Shown one piece after another: positions 12,708-21,759 of a stretch of 64,000 nucleotides of DNA. Source of the DNA: Mastigias papua (taxonomy: Eukaryota; Cnidaria; Scyphozoa; Rhizostomeae; Mastigiidae); assembly GCA_964019165.1 (NCBI GenBank), contig OZ025279.1, positions 3,675,602 to 3,739,601 on the forward strand, written 5' to 3'. Both the position numbers and the translations under genes were made by a program. The notes under the pieces were generated by a model, which did not search any database, was not told where the DNA came from, and saw nothing but the letters and a program-made list of their open reading frames with translations. Position 1 is the first letter of the stretch; the number at the start of each line of letters is the position of its first letter.

Positions 12708-13751
12708 AACAACAGCAGCAATGGCGTTGGCATTGACAGTCTAAAACTCATTTATAGTTTCCTCACTGATAGAAAGCAGAGGGTCAAGATAGGCACTAGC
12801 TTTAGTACCTGGAAATATTTGCCAAAAGGAGTTCCACAGGGGACTGTACTTGGTCCCCTACTTTTCAATATATTTATAAATGATTTCTTTTATGTTATAG
12901 AGCACTCTCAGGTTTGCAACTTTGCCGATGACAACACAATTTTTGCATGTGATGAAAACTTAGAAAAAGTAACCACAAATATTGAAAATGACACACGAAA
13001 GGCAATGAACTGGTATAGAATGAATGAGATGGCTGCCAACCCGGAAAAATTTCAATTGATTTTTTTTGGGCTAAAAGAGCAACGCGAGTTAAGCATAGAA
13101 ATTAATGGCGATATCATAAAAATGTCTGATACGGTAAAACTTTTAGGTATTACCATTGACTCAAAACTTACGTTTAACGAGCATGTCAAGAGTATCTGCC
13201 AAAAGACTAACAATAAGGTAAAAGCTTTTTCTAGGGTTGTAAGAGACTTAGAACCCCAAAAGGCTAGCCTACTGTATAACTCGTTTATTCTGACAAACTT
13301 CAATTACTGCCCACTTATATGGATGTTTTGTGGAAAAACTACAAACGATATGGTTAACCGGGTCCATAAGCGTGCCCTGAGAGTGCTACTAAATGATTAT
13401 GACTCTAGTTTTGAAGAGCTCATACACAAGAATGAGGAAGTGACAATCCATGAAAAAAACTTGCAAAAACTTATGCTCGAGGTATACAGATGTGTGACCT
13501 CTGGGAACCCTTCCTTTCTGTGGGAGTTATTCAATAGAAAAACTCTCCCATATACATTAAGAATAAAAAATCTCCTCCAACTTCCAAACACGAGGACCAA
13601 ACAGTATGGGAACGAGTCTCTTACATTTAGGGGAAGCATACTTTGGAATCAACTTCCAGATCAATATAAAGCTGCAAAAACTGACAATGAATTCAAAATG
13701 AAAATCAAAAGTTGGAAGGGATTTAAATGCAGTTGCCGCATCTGTATATAA
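12708..13751 (+). CDS. CR1/jockey-like reverse transcriptase, 5'-truncated but otherwise open
   Basis: The frame is open across the nested insert; the apparent upstream ATG at 12561 lies in pogo sequence and is fortuitous. RT blocks in order: 'LIYSFLTDRKQRVKIG' (~12750), 'GVPQGTVLGPLLFNIFIND' (~12830-12885), 'VCNFADDNTIF' (~12915-12945, the catalytic FADD box), 'MAANPEKFQLIFFG' and 'VKLLGITIDSKLTF' (~13130-13170). Then come the C-terminal 'NFNYCPLIWMFCG', 'HKRALRVLLNDY' and 'NPSFLWELFN', ending in the Cys motif 'FKCSCRICI'. The endonuclease and RT fingers are missing. No internal stop is present in ~345 codons, so the insertion is fairly recent. It cannot be autonomous. Confidence 0.85.
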   Translation, partial: NNSSNGVGIDSLKLIYSFLTDRKQRVKIGTSFSTWKYLPKGVPQGTVLGPLLFNIFINDFFYVIEHSQVCNFADDNTIFACDENLEKVTTNIENDTRKAMNWYRMNEMAANPEKFQLIFFGLKEQRELSIEINGDIIKMSDTVKLLGITIDSKLTFNEHVKSICQKTNNKVKAFSRVVRDLEPQKASLLYNSFILTNFNYCPLIWMFCGKTTNDMVNRVHKRALRVLLNDYDSSFEELIHKNEEVTIHEKNLQKLMLEVYRCVTSGNPSFLWELFNRKTLPYTLRIKNLLQLPNTRTKQYGNESLTFRGSILWNQLPDQYKAAKTDNEFKMKIKSWKGFKCSCRICI

Positions 13752-13869
13752 TTATATAGTTATCTTTTAAGACTGTTCATTTTAGTTATTTTTAGAAAAT
13801 ATTGTAAAAGTAGTGTAGAGTTGGCCTTTATTAGCTTTAGCTATTTCTTCAGCCAACTGTAAATAAATT

Positions 13870-13870
<1 letters not shown>

Positions 13871-13906
<36 letters not shown>
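13871..13906. repeat. (ATT)n tail of the non-LTR insertion
   Basis: About 12 TAT/ATT units terminate the nested element immediately before the pogo sequence resumes. Confidence 0.9.
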
Positions 13907-13907
<1 letters not shown>

Positions 13908-14509
13908 ACGAACCTGGGTCAGCACCCCGGGACTTGGACTTGATAAGTGGCAATGTGCGCTGCAAATCTGCTTCGCACCAGAAGGACCACCAGTAAGAAT
14001 TGGCATTATTTTCCGTGGAACAGGGAAACCAGTGAGTATGGATGAAGGAAATGCGTACCATAAAGAGTAGATGTGTACTGGCAAGCGGATGCTTGGGCTG
14101 ATGTAAATTTCAGCATCGACTGGGTTGCAAGAACCCTCAAACCAGCAGTAATGAACACATCAGAGAAAAACAAAGAATTTGTCCTCTTCTGTGACAACCT
14201 AAGCGCCCAAACAAATGAGCTGTTTCTCAGTGAGATGAGAAAATTTGAATGGCATAGTTTGGTATGGATTGGCTGGCGCTACAGATATCTGGCAACCTGT
14301 GGATTGTGGCTTCGGCTACATTTTGAAATCCCTGGTTCGTACCATACAAGATGAATACCTTCAGGGTGACAATAACATTGATCTCTGGCTTGGAAGTGGC
14401 GAAGAGAAGCTCGTTGCGAAACAGCAACATATCTTGATCACCTATTGGGTTGGTGAGGCATACAACAGGCTATCTGGTGAGTTGTTGTGTATACAAAAAT
14501 AAAGGTTAA

Positions 14510-15838
14510 AATAAGAATGAAGCCATCCGCCAATTATCGAATTCTAAGTTTTATAAGAAACTAACCTACAATCCTATTCAGACTCTAATCTTGGAAATTT
14601 CAACGTTTATAACATATCTCAGAGGACAGAATCTTATCGACAATGACACTGTTTCATTCTTGCACCCGAACACCAATTCCCGTACACCAGTTTGTTACAT
14701 GCTACCCAAAATACACAAACAAAATACACCGGGTCGCCCAATAATATCTGGTTGTGGCTCGCCCACAGCCAATTTATCAACCTATCTTGACCATTACCTT
14801 AAACCAATAGTACAACAAATTCCTTCCTATATCAAAAATACAACTCATTTTCTACGCATTCTAAAGACTACTAATGGACATATCCCCTCGAATTCAATAC
14901 TTGTGACTTTCGATGTTACGTCACTATACACGAACATCCCTCATGATGAGGGCATCTCATGTTGTCTCACCGCTTTGAGGAAATTCTATCATAACACATT
15001 GCCTTTACCCTTACGACACATAAAAACCATCCTAGATTTCATTATGAAAAAGAACTATTTTCTATTTGATGGTAATTTCTATTTACAAATTCATGGCACA
15101 GCAATGGGCACCCCCTGTGCACCGAACTATGCTAATATTTTTATGGAGGACTTAGAAACCCGAATTATATCCACAGCCCCTGGGGGTCGCACCCCCATTC
15201 TTTGGAAACGATATATTGATGATATTTATGTTATTTGGACACACAGCCTAGACCAATTACATGAATTTCACGCTCATATGAACAGACTTCATCACTCAAT
15301 CCAATTCGAAATGGACTTCTCATTGAAAGAACTACCATTTCTCGATACGATCACATATTTCAACACCACCGGGTCAATAAACACAACCTTGTACAAAAAA
15401 CCAACCGACATTTGCTCACTACTCCACGCACAGTCATTTCACCCAGCTAGTAGTAAGAAGAGCATTATTTACAGTCAGGCAATCCGTTATCGACGAATTA
15501 TTACACAGGATGAGGAACTGGACTTTCATCTCAAAAACTTATTTAGTTCCTTGGTTTCTAAGGGATACGATCCTACCCTTATTCAATCAGTATTTTCCAA
15601 AGTACGTACACAGTCACAAACTGATCTGTTAAAGGAAAAAGAAACACCAGACGAGGGTATTTTACCCTTTGTCATTCCTTTCAACACAAACACAAAGTCA
15701 ATCGGCCTCATATTAAACAAACATTGGAGTACGATCATGAAAGACATTACACTAAATCCAATTCACCAGGAGAAACCGATAATGGCTTTCAAACGAAATC
15801 GTAACATTAGAGACATCTTAGTCCATACAAAATTATAA
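14510..15838 (+). CDS. Penelope-like reverse transcriptase (5'-truncated)
   Basis: The frame is open from just after an in-frame TAA at 14507 to the stop at 15836-15838; the first ATG is at 14591. Upstream of that ATG, 'QLSNSKFYKKLTYNP' already matches the PLE RT N-terminal region. Further blocks are 'YMLPKIHKQNTPGRPIISG' (~14700-14755), 'LVTFDVTSLYTNIPHDEG' (~14900-14950), 'HGTAMGTPCAPNYANIFM' (~15090-15145) and the catalytic 'RYIDDIYVIW' (~15208-15237). 'LPFLDTITYFN' and 'LYKKPTDICSLLHAQSFHP' follow. RT is intact for ~440 codons, but no GIY-YIG endonuclease follows the stop, so this is either an endonuclease-lacking PLE or a truncated copy. The family call is strong; activity is unlikely because of the 5' truncation. 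Confidence 0.88.
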   Translation, partial: NKNEAIRQLSNSKFYKKLTYNPIQTLILEISTFITYLRGQNLIDNDTVSFLHPNTNSRTPVCYMLPKIHKQNTPGRPIISGCGSPTANLSTYLDHYLKPIVQQIPSYIKNTTHFLRILKTTNGHIPSNSILVTFDVTSLYTNIPHDEGISCCLTALRKFYHNTLPLPLRHIKTILDFIMKKNYFLFDGNFYLQIHGTAMGTPCAPNYANIFMEDLETRIISTAPGGRTPILWKRYIDDIYVIWTHSLDQLHEFHAHMNRLHHSIQFEMDFSLKELPFLDTITYFNTTGSINTTLYKKPTDICSLLHAQSFHPASSKKSIIYSQAIRYRRIITQDEELDFHLKNLFSSLVSKGYDPTLIQSVFSKVRTQSQTDLLKEKETPDEGILPFVIPFNTNTKSIGLILNKHWSTIMKDITLNPIHQEKPIMAFKRNRNIRDILVHTKL

Positions 15839-16147
15839 CATAACATATCCATCATTCTAATGTACGTATACCGTAATCATTTTTATACCAGATACTACTA
15901 TATCAATAATCTATGACTGTCTCGAACCGCCCTTTCCTTCTCACTTGGCTACATTTAAACTTACAATATCCTTCGTCAAACTCGCAACACTGGATTAAAC
16001 CTCGATACACACTAAACTCAAGTCATGATACACAGGAATATATGTAAGTGTACATTCGATAAAATTTATCTCTATTTTATCTCATTGTCCTATTCTGCAC
16101 TTCTTTTACAATTTGTACGATGATGCCCCTTTTGGGGTGTTGGGGGG

Positions 16148-16198
16148 CCTGTAATCGATAGCGTACTGTCCTTAAACCCCCGAAACGCTGATTACAGG
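16148..16198 (+). other. Stable hairpin in the Penelope-like 3' UTR
   Basis: CCTGTAATC (16148-16156) pairs perfectly with GATTACAGG (16190-16198). After a 3-nt bulge, AGCGT (16160-16164) pairs with ACGCT (16185-16189). The loop contains CCCCCGAAA. Another short inverted repeat, CCCCTTTTGGGG, lies just upstream (~16126-16137), and CTGATGA occurs at 16207-16213. PLEs are known to carry hammerhead ribozymes, and GAAACG and CTGATGA resemble core pieces. They are in the wrong order for a standard ribozyme here, so function is unproven. Confidence 0.5.
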
Positions 16199-16429
16199 TG
16201 GATAGCTGATGATTCGTACAATTCTTATCATTCTGAGAATTTAACTTTACACAGCGCGCGCCATCTCATTTCGTTTGTCATTAATAAACCCTACTATACT
16301 AGGGTTTTCATCGTTGTGTATTCAAAGCACATCGATTCATCACAAGAGACTTGCACTTACGTAGGGTGTGTCTGCGATTACTCTTTATTTCTTATTTTAA
16401 CCTTTATTTTTGTATACACAACAACAACT

Positions 16430-16885
16430 GAAGACATAATGGAAAAAACATTTTTATGTCATTTCCTAACTTTTGTAATGCAGACCTTATCTTGTATACA
16501 AAAATTCTTCAACGAAAAAGAAGTATACTTTCATTCTTTTATTATTTTTTTGGCACTGACTTGTACGTCCGTCACAATGGAATTTACTCATTTAGGTTTA
16601 AGGCAATAGGGCTTAAGGCAAGTTAGAGTGAAGATTCAAGAAAATTATTTACCCTAGCCGCATTCAAGCTCATAATCCCTACTTTATATATCTGGTGCAC
16701 TGCCAACCGAGATATTAGGCTGTTCTTTCAGATCTTTGCTCAAATATAGGTCAGAATAGCTAGTAGCAGTATTTCTAGAACTGTGCCCTTTCATGGTGGA
16801 GGAAACAAAGGTCTCCACGGTACAAAGAAGCAGCAATAGCTCCTGTGGTCTCATCTAGTTGTACATTGGTAAGCAAACTCTCGTA
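16430..16885. other. Non-coding stretch
   Basis: A 98-codon frame at 16316-16609 spans the PLE end and shows no recognisable domain. It may include decayed pogo sequence. Nothing else is seen. Confidence 0.4.
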
Positions 16886-16889
16886 GTAT

Positions 16890-17480
16890 GTTTCTTCTCT
16901 GTTCCATTAATTGCAACAGACAGATGCCGATTATGCAACAATCGTGTGAAAGTGTTGATCATATAGTTACAGGCTGTAGAATGTTGGCGCAATGCGGAAT
17001 CAAGATGTCGCGATATAGTCTGTTTCAATTTGCACTGGTCACTATGTTGAAAATGTGGATATTATGCTCCCGACGAGTGGTATAATCACATACCAGAGAA
17101 ATTTTTTAATCAAGCTGGCAAACCAAAGATTCTATGGGACCTTTGTATCCAACCGGACAGGATAACAGAACAGCGAAGACCAGACATTATTGTACATGAC
17201 GTTGAAAAATGGCAATGTCTCAGAATGGATGGTACACTACCGCAGACAAGAACATCGCAGATAGGAATTTGACAAAAATAGCAAAATATATCAAATTAAA
17301 ATTAGAATCATCAAGAATGCGAGGATGCTCAGCAGCAGAAGTTACTGTAAACCCGGTTTCATTGGGGCATTAGAGACAGACATTGGAGTGCTCCAGAATT
17401 TGGCTTTCCTTAGAACAACACATATCCTGAGGATAGTACTTTCTGTCTTTAGCGTTTTGTCAAGGCTTGACAATTGGATT
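16890..17480 (+). pseudogene. C-terminal fragment of a non-LTR retrotransposon polyprotein
   Basis: Collinear blocks occur in shifting frames: 'CRLCNNRV' (~16925) plus 'ESVDHIVTGCRMLAQ' (a CxxC...H....C zinc motif), 'WYNHIPEKFFNQ' and 'PKILWDLCIQPDRI' (~17070-17160), 'RRPDIIVHDVEKWQCL' (~17178-17222), 'ADRNLTKIAKYIKLKLES' (~17253-17315) and 'IGALETDIGVLQN' (~17360-17400). This layout is the cysteine-rich C-terminal domain that follows the RT in one group of metazoan non-LTR elements. Frameshifts make it dead. The RT itself is absent. A PIF/Harbinger-type element lies immediately to the right. Confidence 0.6.
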
Positions 17481-17509
17481 ATAGCAGTACTGTTATGTAT
17501 TATGCGTAA

Positions 17510-18304
17510 GGCCTGGTTTAAACGTCGCATTTCTGCCGCATCGAATTAAATTCAATTTAATTCGACTGTAATGCGGCAAAAATGTGACAGTGGATTTAAA
17601 CGTCGAATAAAATTCTTTCGCATCAAATCAAATGTGGCGTCAATAATTTTCACGCACGCGCTTTAAACACCTATTGCATTTCTTTATCGCTGTGTTGTTT
17701 TGGAGCGCTTGTCACACAATTTTTGAAGACAAAAATCAGACCCCGTTTACACTGAAATTCGAAGTAGAAATGAGTTCAGAAGTGTACAATAAGGACGACG
17801 CAGAATATATTTCAGAGAACGACGAAGAACGAAATAGTCTGAGTGAAAACGAAGAGAGCCATTCGAGTGGACAAGATTACGATGCTTTTTTGAAAGTGAT
17901 TAGGCCCAAATTGAGAGGGAAACGGAAAAGATCTGGTCGAAAGTCAACGTGGCATGAAGAGATGGTTAATGATTTGGTTGATATTGTTTGTGAAGATGAA
18001 TACCATTTTGGATGATCAGGTTGCTTTGATGCTTTGACGCATTCGCTTTTTATGCATACTTCAACTAATCTACGGACCATGCTCAAAACAATTTAATTCG
18101 ACGCGACAAAAATTCGACCGTTTAAATCCAGTCGCACTTGTGCCGTTTGATGCGACACGCGTGGTGATCTACTTTCGCATTTAATGATTTAATGCGGCAG
18201 CGGATTTAAACGTCACACTTCTGTCGCATTTAATTGACACTCAGTATTTTTCTGGCTGCTCAATTTAATTCGACGCGTCAGAAATGCGACGTTTAAACTA
18301 GGCC
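17510..18304. mobile_element. Non-autonomous PIF/Harbinger-like DNA transposon
   Basis: A 795 bp unit bounded by terminal inverted repeats. The left end, GGCCTGGTTTAAACGTCGCA (17510-17529), continues with TTTCTG. It matches the inverted right end with one mismatch in the first 26 bases, and similarity continues inward (CGAATTAAATT). It is flanked by TAA on both sides (17507-17509 and 18305-18307), the TWA target duplication typical of PIF/Harbinger. TTTAAACGTC-type motifs recur inside at ~17590, 18118 (inverted) and 18202, like subterminal transposase-binding sites. A perfect 12-bp-arm palindrome lies at 17541-17565. It encodes no transposase, only a truncated accessory-type ORF. Confidence 0.85.
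17770..18015 (+). CDS. Truncated Myb/SANT-like accessory protein of the Harbinger-type element
   Basis: A frame inside the TIR-bounded element. The open frame begins at 17674, but ATG 17770 is the likelier start because acidic, protein-like sequence begins there. The protein is ~81 residues. An acidic, serine-rich N-terminus ('DDAEYISENDEERNSLSENE') leads to a basic patch ('KLRGKRKRSGRK') and 'TWHEEMVNDLVDIVCEDEYH'. This last segment resembles the beginning of the Myb/SANT-like domain of the second protein of PIF/Harbinger transposons. The rest of that domain is missing, consistent with an internal deletion of a longer autonomous element. The assignment is an inference from motif and context. 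Confidence 0.55.
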   Translation: MSSEVYNKDDAEYISENDEERNSLSENEESHSSGQDYDAFLKVIRPKLRGKRKRSGRKSTWHEEMVNDLVDIVCEDEYHFG

Positions 18305-18307
18305 TAA

Positions 18308-19058
18308 TACTGTGCAATGAAGTAATATAACAATATTAAATAATGAACAGTTGGCTTGTGCTAAAATGCATGCTGATATTTGTAAGTGCCCACTAGCTTT
18401 GACTGTTTTGCAGCAATACTATCTACAAATCTTGCAATTGCAACCCTCACTCGGCACAATTAATGTTTTTGCCAAAAACAGAGAGTATATTTTGCTTCTC
18501 TCATTCACATCAGATGTACTGTTCCAGTGTATAATACATCTGAACGCTATCTAATTTGTGCCGAAGATATTGTCGATACATCGGAAAGTGCGAGAGTATC
18601 TTTAATTGTCAGGTTGTAATCTATTTCTTTCTCTGTAAATAATAAAGATAGAGTTGTCATTTTTGAGTTATTTATGTACTTCAGTCATGTACCTCTAAAG
18701 GTTCTGAGCATGAGCAATCTTTTCGCCATTTTTAATGAGCAGCTCATCAGTGGAGCCCTACTCACTATCCTGGTATGTATCCATGTTGATCAGGATAAAT
18801 ATATGCTTCCCAAACTCCATTATACTAAATGATAGATAAGATTTTAAGTCTATTGGCGATACTTTTGATTCCTTTTCACTCTATTGAATAGGATTCGTAT
18901 CCATCCATTCTCGACTTGCTTTCAAGAGATCATTGAAATCTACTGTTTCCACTCTTAAAATCTTTGCGAATGCAAGTAGTTTTACCTAGTGTAATTCAAA
19001 CATTCCCTTTAATGCCTAAAAGAGCGCTAACATTCTTTTGGCGTTCTGAATTCTGTTA
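18308..19058. other. Non-coding AT-rich stretch
   Basis: No gene recognised. It may include the 3' untranslated tail of the element at 16890-17480; 'TCTGTAAATAATAAAGATAG' near 18632 looks like a retroelement or polyadenylation tail. Confidence 0.4.
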
Positions 19059-19775
19059 GGGGTCATTCAAAAAGTTTGTTACGGGAAAAGTTATCTTTTT
19101 GTTTCCCTCTCCGACCCTTCCACCTTGTATCGGCCTGTCACACTAGAGTTGAACCCACTCATTATTCCACAACATTTTGCAAGATACCTCCCCCTAAGTG
19201 AGACAAGTATGTAACCTTCTATTCACGTCGTATAGTATGATATTATGCGACAGAGTAAAAACTAATATAATATAGCATAACAACGAATAGAATACTATGG
19301 TATAATATGAAATAATAAAATATAATGTATTAAATTATAGAAGTGTTCACTGTAATTTAGCATTATACATATAGCTACATATTTAGTTTAATAGTAACCT
19401 ATATACTCTCATGTACATCTTGGGAGAAATAAATTCTTGAAAGTTATCCTCTCCAGTTACTCAATTTGCCATGGTGTAATTTTCAGCTTAAAGACTCATT
19501 GATAATAGTAAGGAATCAGTCCTCAATCTTCTTTGACCAGGATCATCAAGAAGTCCAATGCATTTCTTACACAACCATTTCTCATAATAACCCCCATTAT
19601 CAAACCACTGTAATTCGCACTTGTTGACCGACAAGTAGAATTATTGCACATTTCATTTAGCGCTGCGTAAATGAGGAAGAGTGACACCCCCCTACCCCTA
19701 GCAATTTCTTAACAGCTTGTCACAAAATGGTGCATACCCCACCCCCTCTCTGTTCCGTACTTTTTGATTGACTCC
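19059..19775. repeat. MITE candidate with GGGGTCATTCAAAAAGT ends
   Basis: The left end GGGGTCATTCAAAAAGT (19059-19075) matches the inverted right end (19759-19775, read as GGAGTCAATCAAAAAGT) at 15 of 17 positions. The 717 bp interior has no coding potential. No clear target duplication is seen. The first 11 bases are shared with the 45027-45204 element. Confidence 0.5.
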
Positions 19776-20235
19776 TTTTTGTAAACGAATCATCCGGATG
19801 TACCTAATGTCTATACGTGTCTAAGAACTTCATCATATAGCTCGTTACTTTGATATTACTTTGAGCTTGCCTTCCTTTCATAGCCCATGTAATGGCCTTT
19901 TCTCATCGTCGTATCTAGTGACTATTTACAAGCCGTATTTCTCCTTCTTTAGGGTACTGTTACCATGTCTATAGTGGTGTATTTGAATCTTCTTTCTCTC
20001 TTCCTTACAAAGCTAATTCCAAAGTTATTCTTTTAATCAACAATCTGAACTCTAGGAAATCCAGTCTCTTTCCAGCATTTGTTTTCAGAAATTTCCATCT
20101 TGTAGACTTTTCCACAGACATTGGTCTTTCATTACATTTCATTTTGTTTCACAACTTTATTTAATGTTGGTGAAATATACAATAGTTGTAATAACTAGCT
20201 GACACCAACAAAGTAAAACAGAGTAGTTAACATTT
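19776..20235. other. Non-coding stretch
   Basis: Nothing recognisable. Confidence 0.4.
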
Positions 20236-20369
20236 GCAAATGTTGCACGTGCATTGAGTACCTTTCCAGACTTTGATTTTTGTTTGAATATGGCTAAGCT
20301 CTTTGAAGTTTTAATTTCATCACTAAGGCTATTACAGAGTAAACATAAGTCACAATGAGTCAGTACCAA
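20236..20369 (-). pseudogene. Short C-terminal scrap of a non-LTR reverse transcriptase
   Basis: The minus-strand reading 'CNSLSDEIKTSKSLAIFKQK' matches the closing 'WN.LP..I+...S...FK..LK' region common to CR1/jockey-type RTs. It is only about 40 residues, followed by unrelated sequence. Confidence 0.5.
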
Positions 20370-21545
20370 ACCTCTCTGATTTGGCAGGTGGGGCTTGCAA
20401 AGTTGCTTAGTTGGTGTATTTCATAGAGTGAGGCATCTACTTCCCAAAAATATTTATTTTCTTTGTATAACTCTTTATTTATTCTTTCCTCCAATATGGA
20501 ATTGTTATTTATCATCTTGCTTGTGATTCTTACTTTAACCATTCCATCGCCAATTTAAACTGTGTTTTTATTTTCCATGAACTATCACTAAAAGACGTGA
20601 ACAATGTTTATTTTTCTGAGACCTGAACACAGACATAGTTTTTAACTAAGGTGGTGCCCTCTCCTTGATTGACTTATCTCTTGAGAGAGCTCCTCCATAA
20701 GAAGTTCCTTACGTACAACTCCCTCATCTGCTTTGAGTTATTTTTATACAATTGTATTTCAAAACTGGTTGTTATTATTTTAGTAATATATTTCTCAATT
20801 TTGTGAACTTGTATTAATGCGATTTTGAAATTAAAGAACTGAAATGAACTGAACTAGTTCTAAAGTCATAAACCACCAATTTCTTGGCGAAAAGATCCCT
20901 CATATACGGAGGAGCTAAGTAGTTGATCCTCTTGTGTATTTCCATCATTAGTTTTTGGACATTTTGTCTCCTGTATAGTCAAAGTTCCATCTTTTTCCCA
21001 GAGCACCTCAAGCTCCTCCTCATTGCTATTGTTGTAGACTAATCTGACTGTTTGGTGAATGGGAATCAAGAATTGTACCTGATCCCCTCAGACATTTCAG
21101 AGCTACAATAATTTCTTCGTGCTACAGTCTATTGATTCCAAGCAAGGACTCATGACCATTCTCTGATTAACGGGTGAGTAGTTAATAAGCGTTAATGAGA
21201 ATCGAAGAGGTGATGAGGTTTAGTGCTTACCATTCAGTTTCAATTAATCTGGAACAGCCACTTCATGATCGTATAGTGTAATAACAGCAGGTGATTTTTT
21301 CAGGTTGGTCTGTATGTCCTCTTTCCAGTCGCCGTATTCTACTATTTTAATCTGCCTGAAAACCAGGACGATTATTTGGAAAAAAAGAAAGTAAGTAACG
21401 AATATCTACTTTAGCTCTTATGCTTTTGACGAGTTTAGTTTCTTTTGAGATGGTGGGGTCCTTGTTCTGTCTGGAGTGAATATAATATAGGTGCTTGACG
21501 GATCCAATGAAAAGATAAACACTGTATCGTTGATTATAATTTTTC
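20370..21545. other. Non-coding stretch
   Basis: 20760-20860 (ending AATTAAAGAACTGAAATGAA) looks like a LINE 3' tail with a short GAACT-type repeat. A 67-codon minus frame at 20866-21069 has no recognised motif. No other feature is seen. Confidence 0.35.
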
Positions 21546-21549
21546 ATGT

Positions 21550-21757
21550 AGAAGCTGTGATGCCACTTACTATGGTAAACCTACAAAGAACCTTTTGGTT
21601 CGTTGCAATGAGCACCTAAGTGTTAATAGAAGTGGTTGTAAACTTTCTGCACCTGGCCCGTCTTCCATTATCGATCATGTTACACATACAGATCATACTA
21701 CTCCGTTAACGAATTCTGTATTATTAGCAGGACGGATAATTCATATGATCTGTATAT
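21550..21757 (+). pseudogene. GIY-YIG-like retroelement fragment (probably Penelope-like)
   Basis: A short open frame reads 'CDATYYGKPTKNLLVRCNEH' followed by 'SSIIDHVTHTDH'. The YYG...R...EH pattern with a following DH..TH resembles the GIY-YIG endonuclease tail attached to some Penelope-like RTs. No RT lies next to it. It is a small remnant of low certainty. Confidence 0.4.
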
Positions 21758-21759
21758 GA

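Larger units (their letters stand above)
12708..13909 (+). mobile_element. 5'-truncated non-LTR retrotransposon nested in the pogo-like gene
   Basis: The insertion splits the transposase between its first and second catalytic Asp. The flanking bases AAC (12705-12707 and 13907-13909) look like a 3-bp target duplication. The transposase frame on the two sides becomes continuous if the insert is ignored. The insert starts mid-RT (5' truncation, typical of target-primed reverse transcription) and ends with 'AAATAAATTG' plus an ATT microsatellite tail. This gives a clear age order: pogo first, then this element. Confidence 0.85.
11708..14480 (+). pseudogene. Pogo/Tigger-like (CENP-B type) transposase with N-terminal zinc finger, interrupted
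   Basis: This would be a cut-and-paste DNA transposase. The N-terminus (ATG at 11708) carries 'RQSTLFKFGF', which is PIP-box-like, and then one C2H2-like finger 'CKVCHKHFKIKAGLTMHV' with its final His missing. After a -1/+1 frame change near 12028-12120 comes a Psq/CENP-B helix-turn-helix ('YDNEFKLKVIEETK...KYNISKSIVTTWV', ~12120-12250) and a second DNA-binding region up to ~12600. The first catalytic Asp block ('RFDVDQVPMPFTID') follows a stop/frameshift near 12610-12670. The gene then breaks at 12707 and resumes at 13910 ('LDKWQCALQICFAPEGPP'). It continues with 'FVLFCDNLSAQ' (~14175-14210, second Asp) and, in another frame, 'ATDIWQPVDCGFGYIL' (~14280-14325). It is finally cut by the Penelope-like element at 14480. 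At least four frame breaks make it non-functional. Confidence 0.8.
14481..16428 (+). mobile_element. Penelope-like element with 37-nt terminal inverted repeats
   Basis: A 37-nt sequence at 14481-14517 (GTTGTTGTGTATACAAAAAT...) occurs as an exact inverted complement at 16389-16425. These repeats bracket a PLE reverse transcriptase. Terminal inverted copies of a short tail are known for Penelope insertions. The flanks share TGA (14478-14480 and 16429-16431), possibly a short target duplication. The RT frame is already in its coding part at the 5' end, so the 5' end is truncated. A structured 3' untranslated region of ~550 bp follows the stop. Confidence 0.75.

Noticed and set aside
12561..13751. 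A single 396-codon chimeric gene (transposase-RT fusion)
   Set aside because: The first ~50 codons read pogo DNA out of frame; the RT belongs to the nested LINE.
16140..16215. A canonical hammerhead ribozyme
   Set aside because: GAAA precedes CTGATGA and the stems do not fit types I-III; only a hairpin can be supported.
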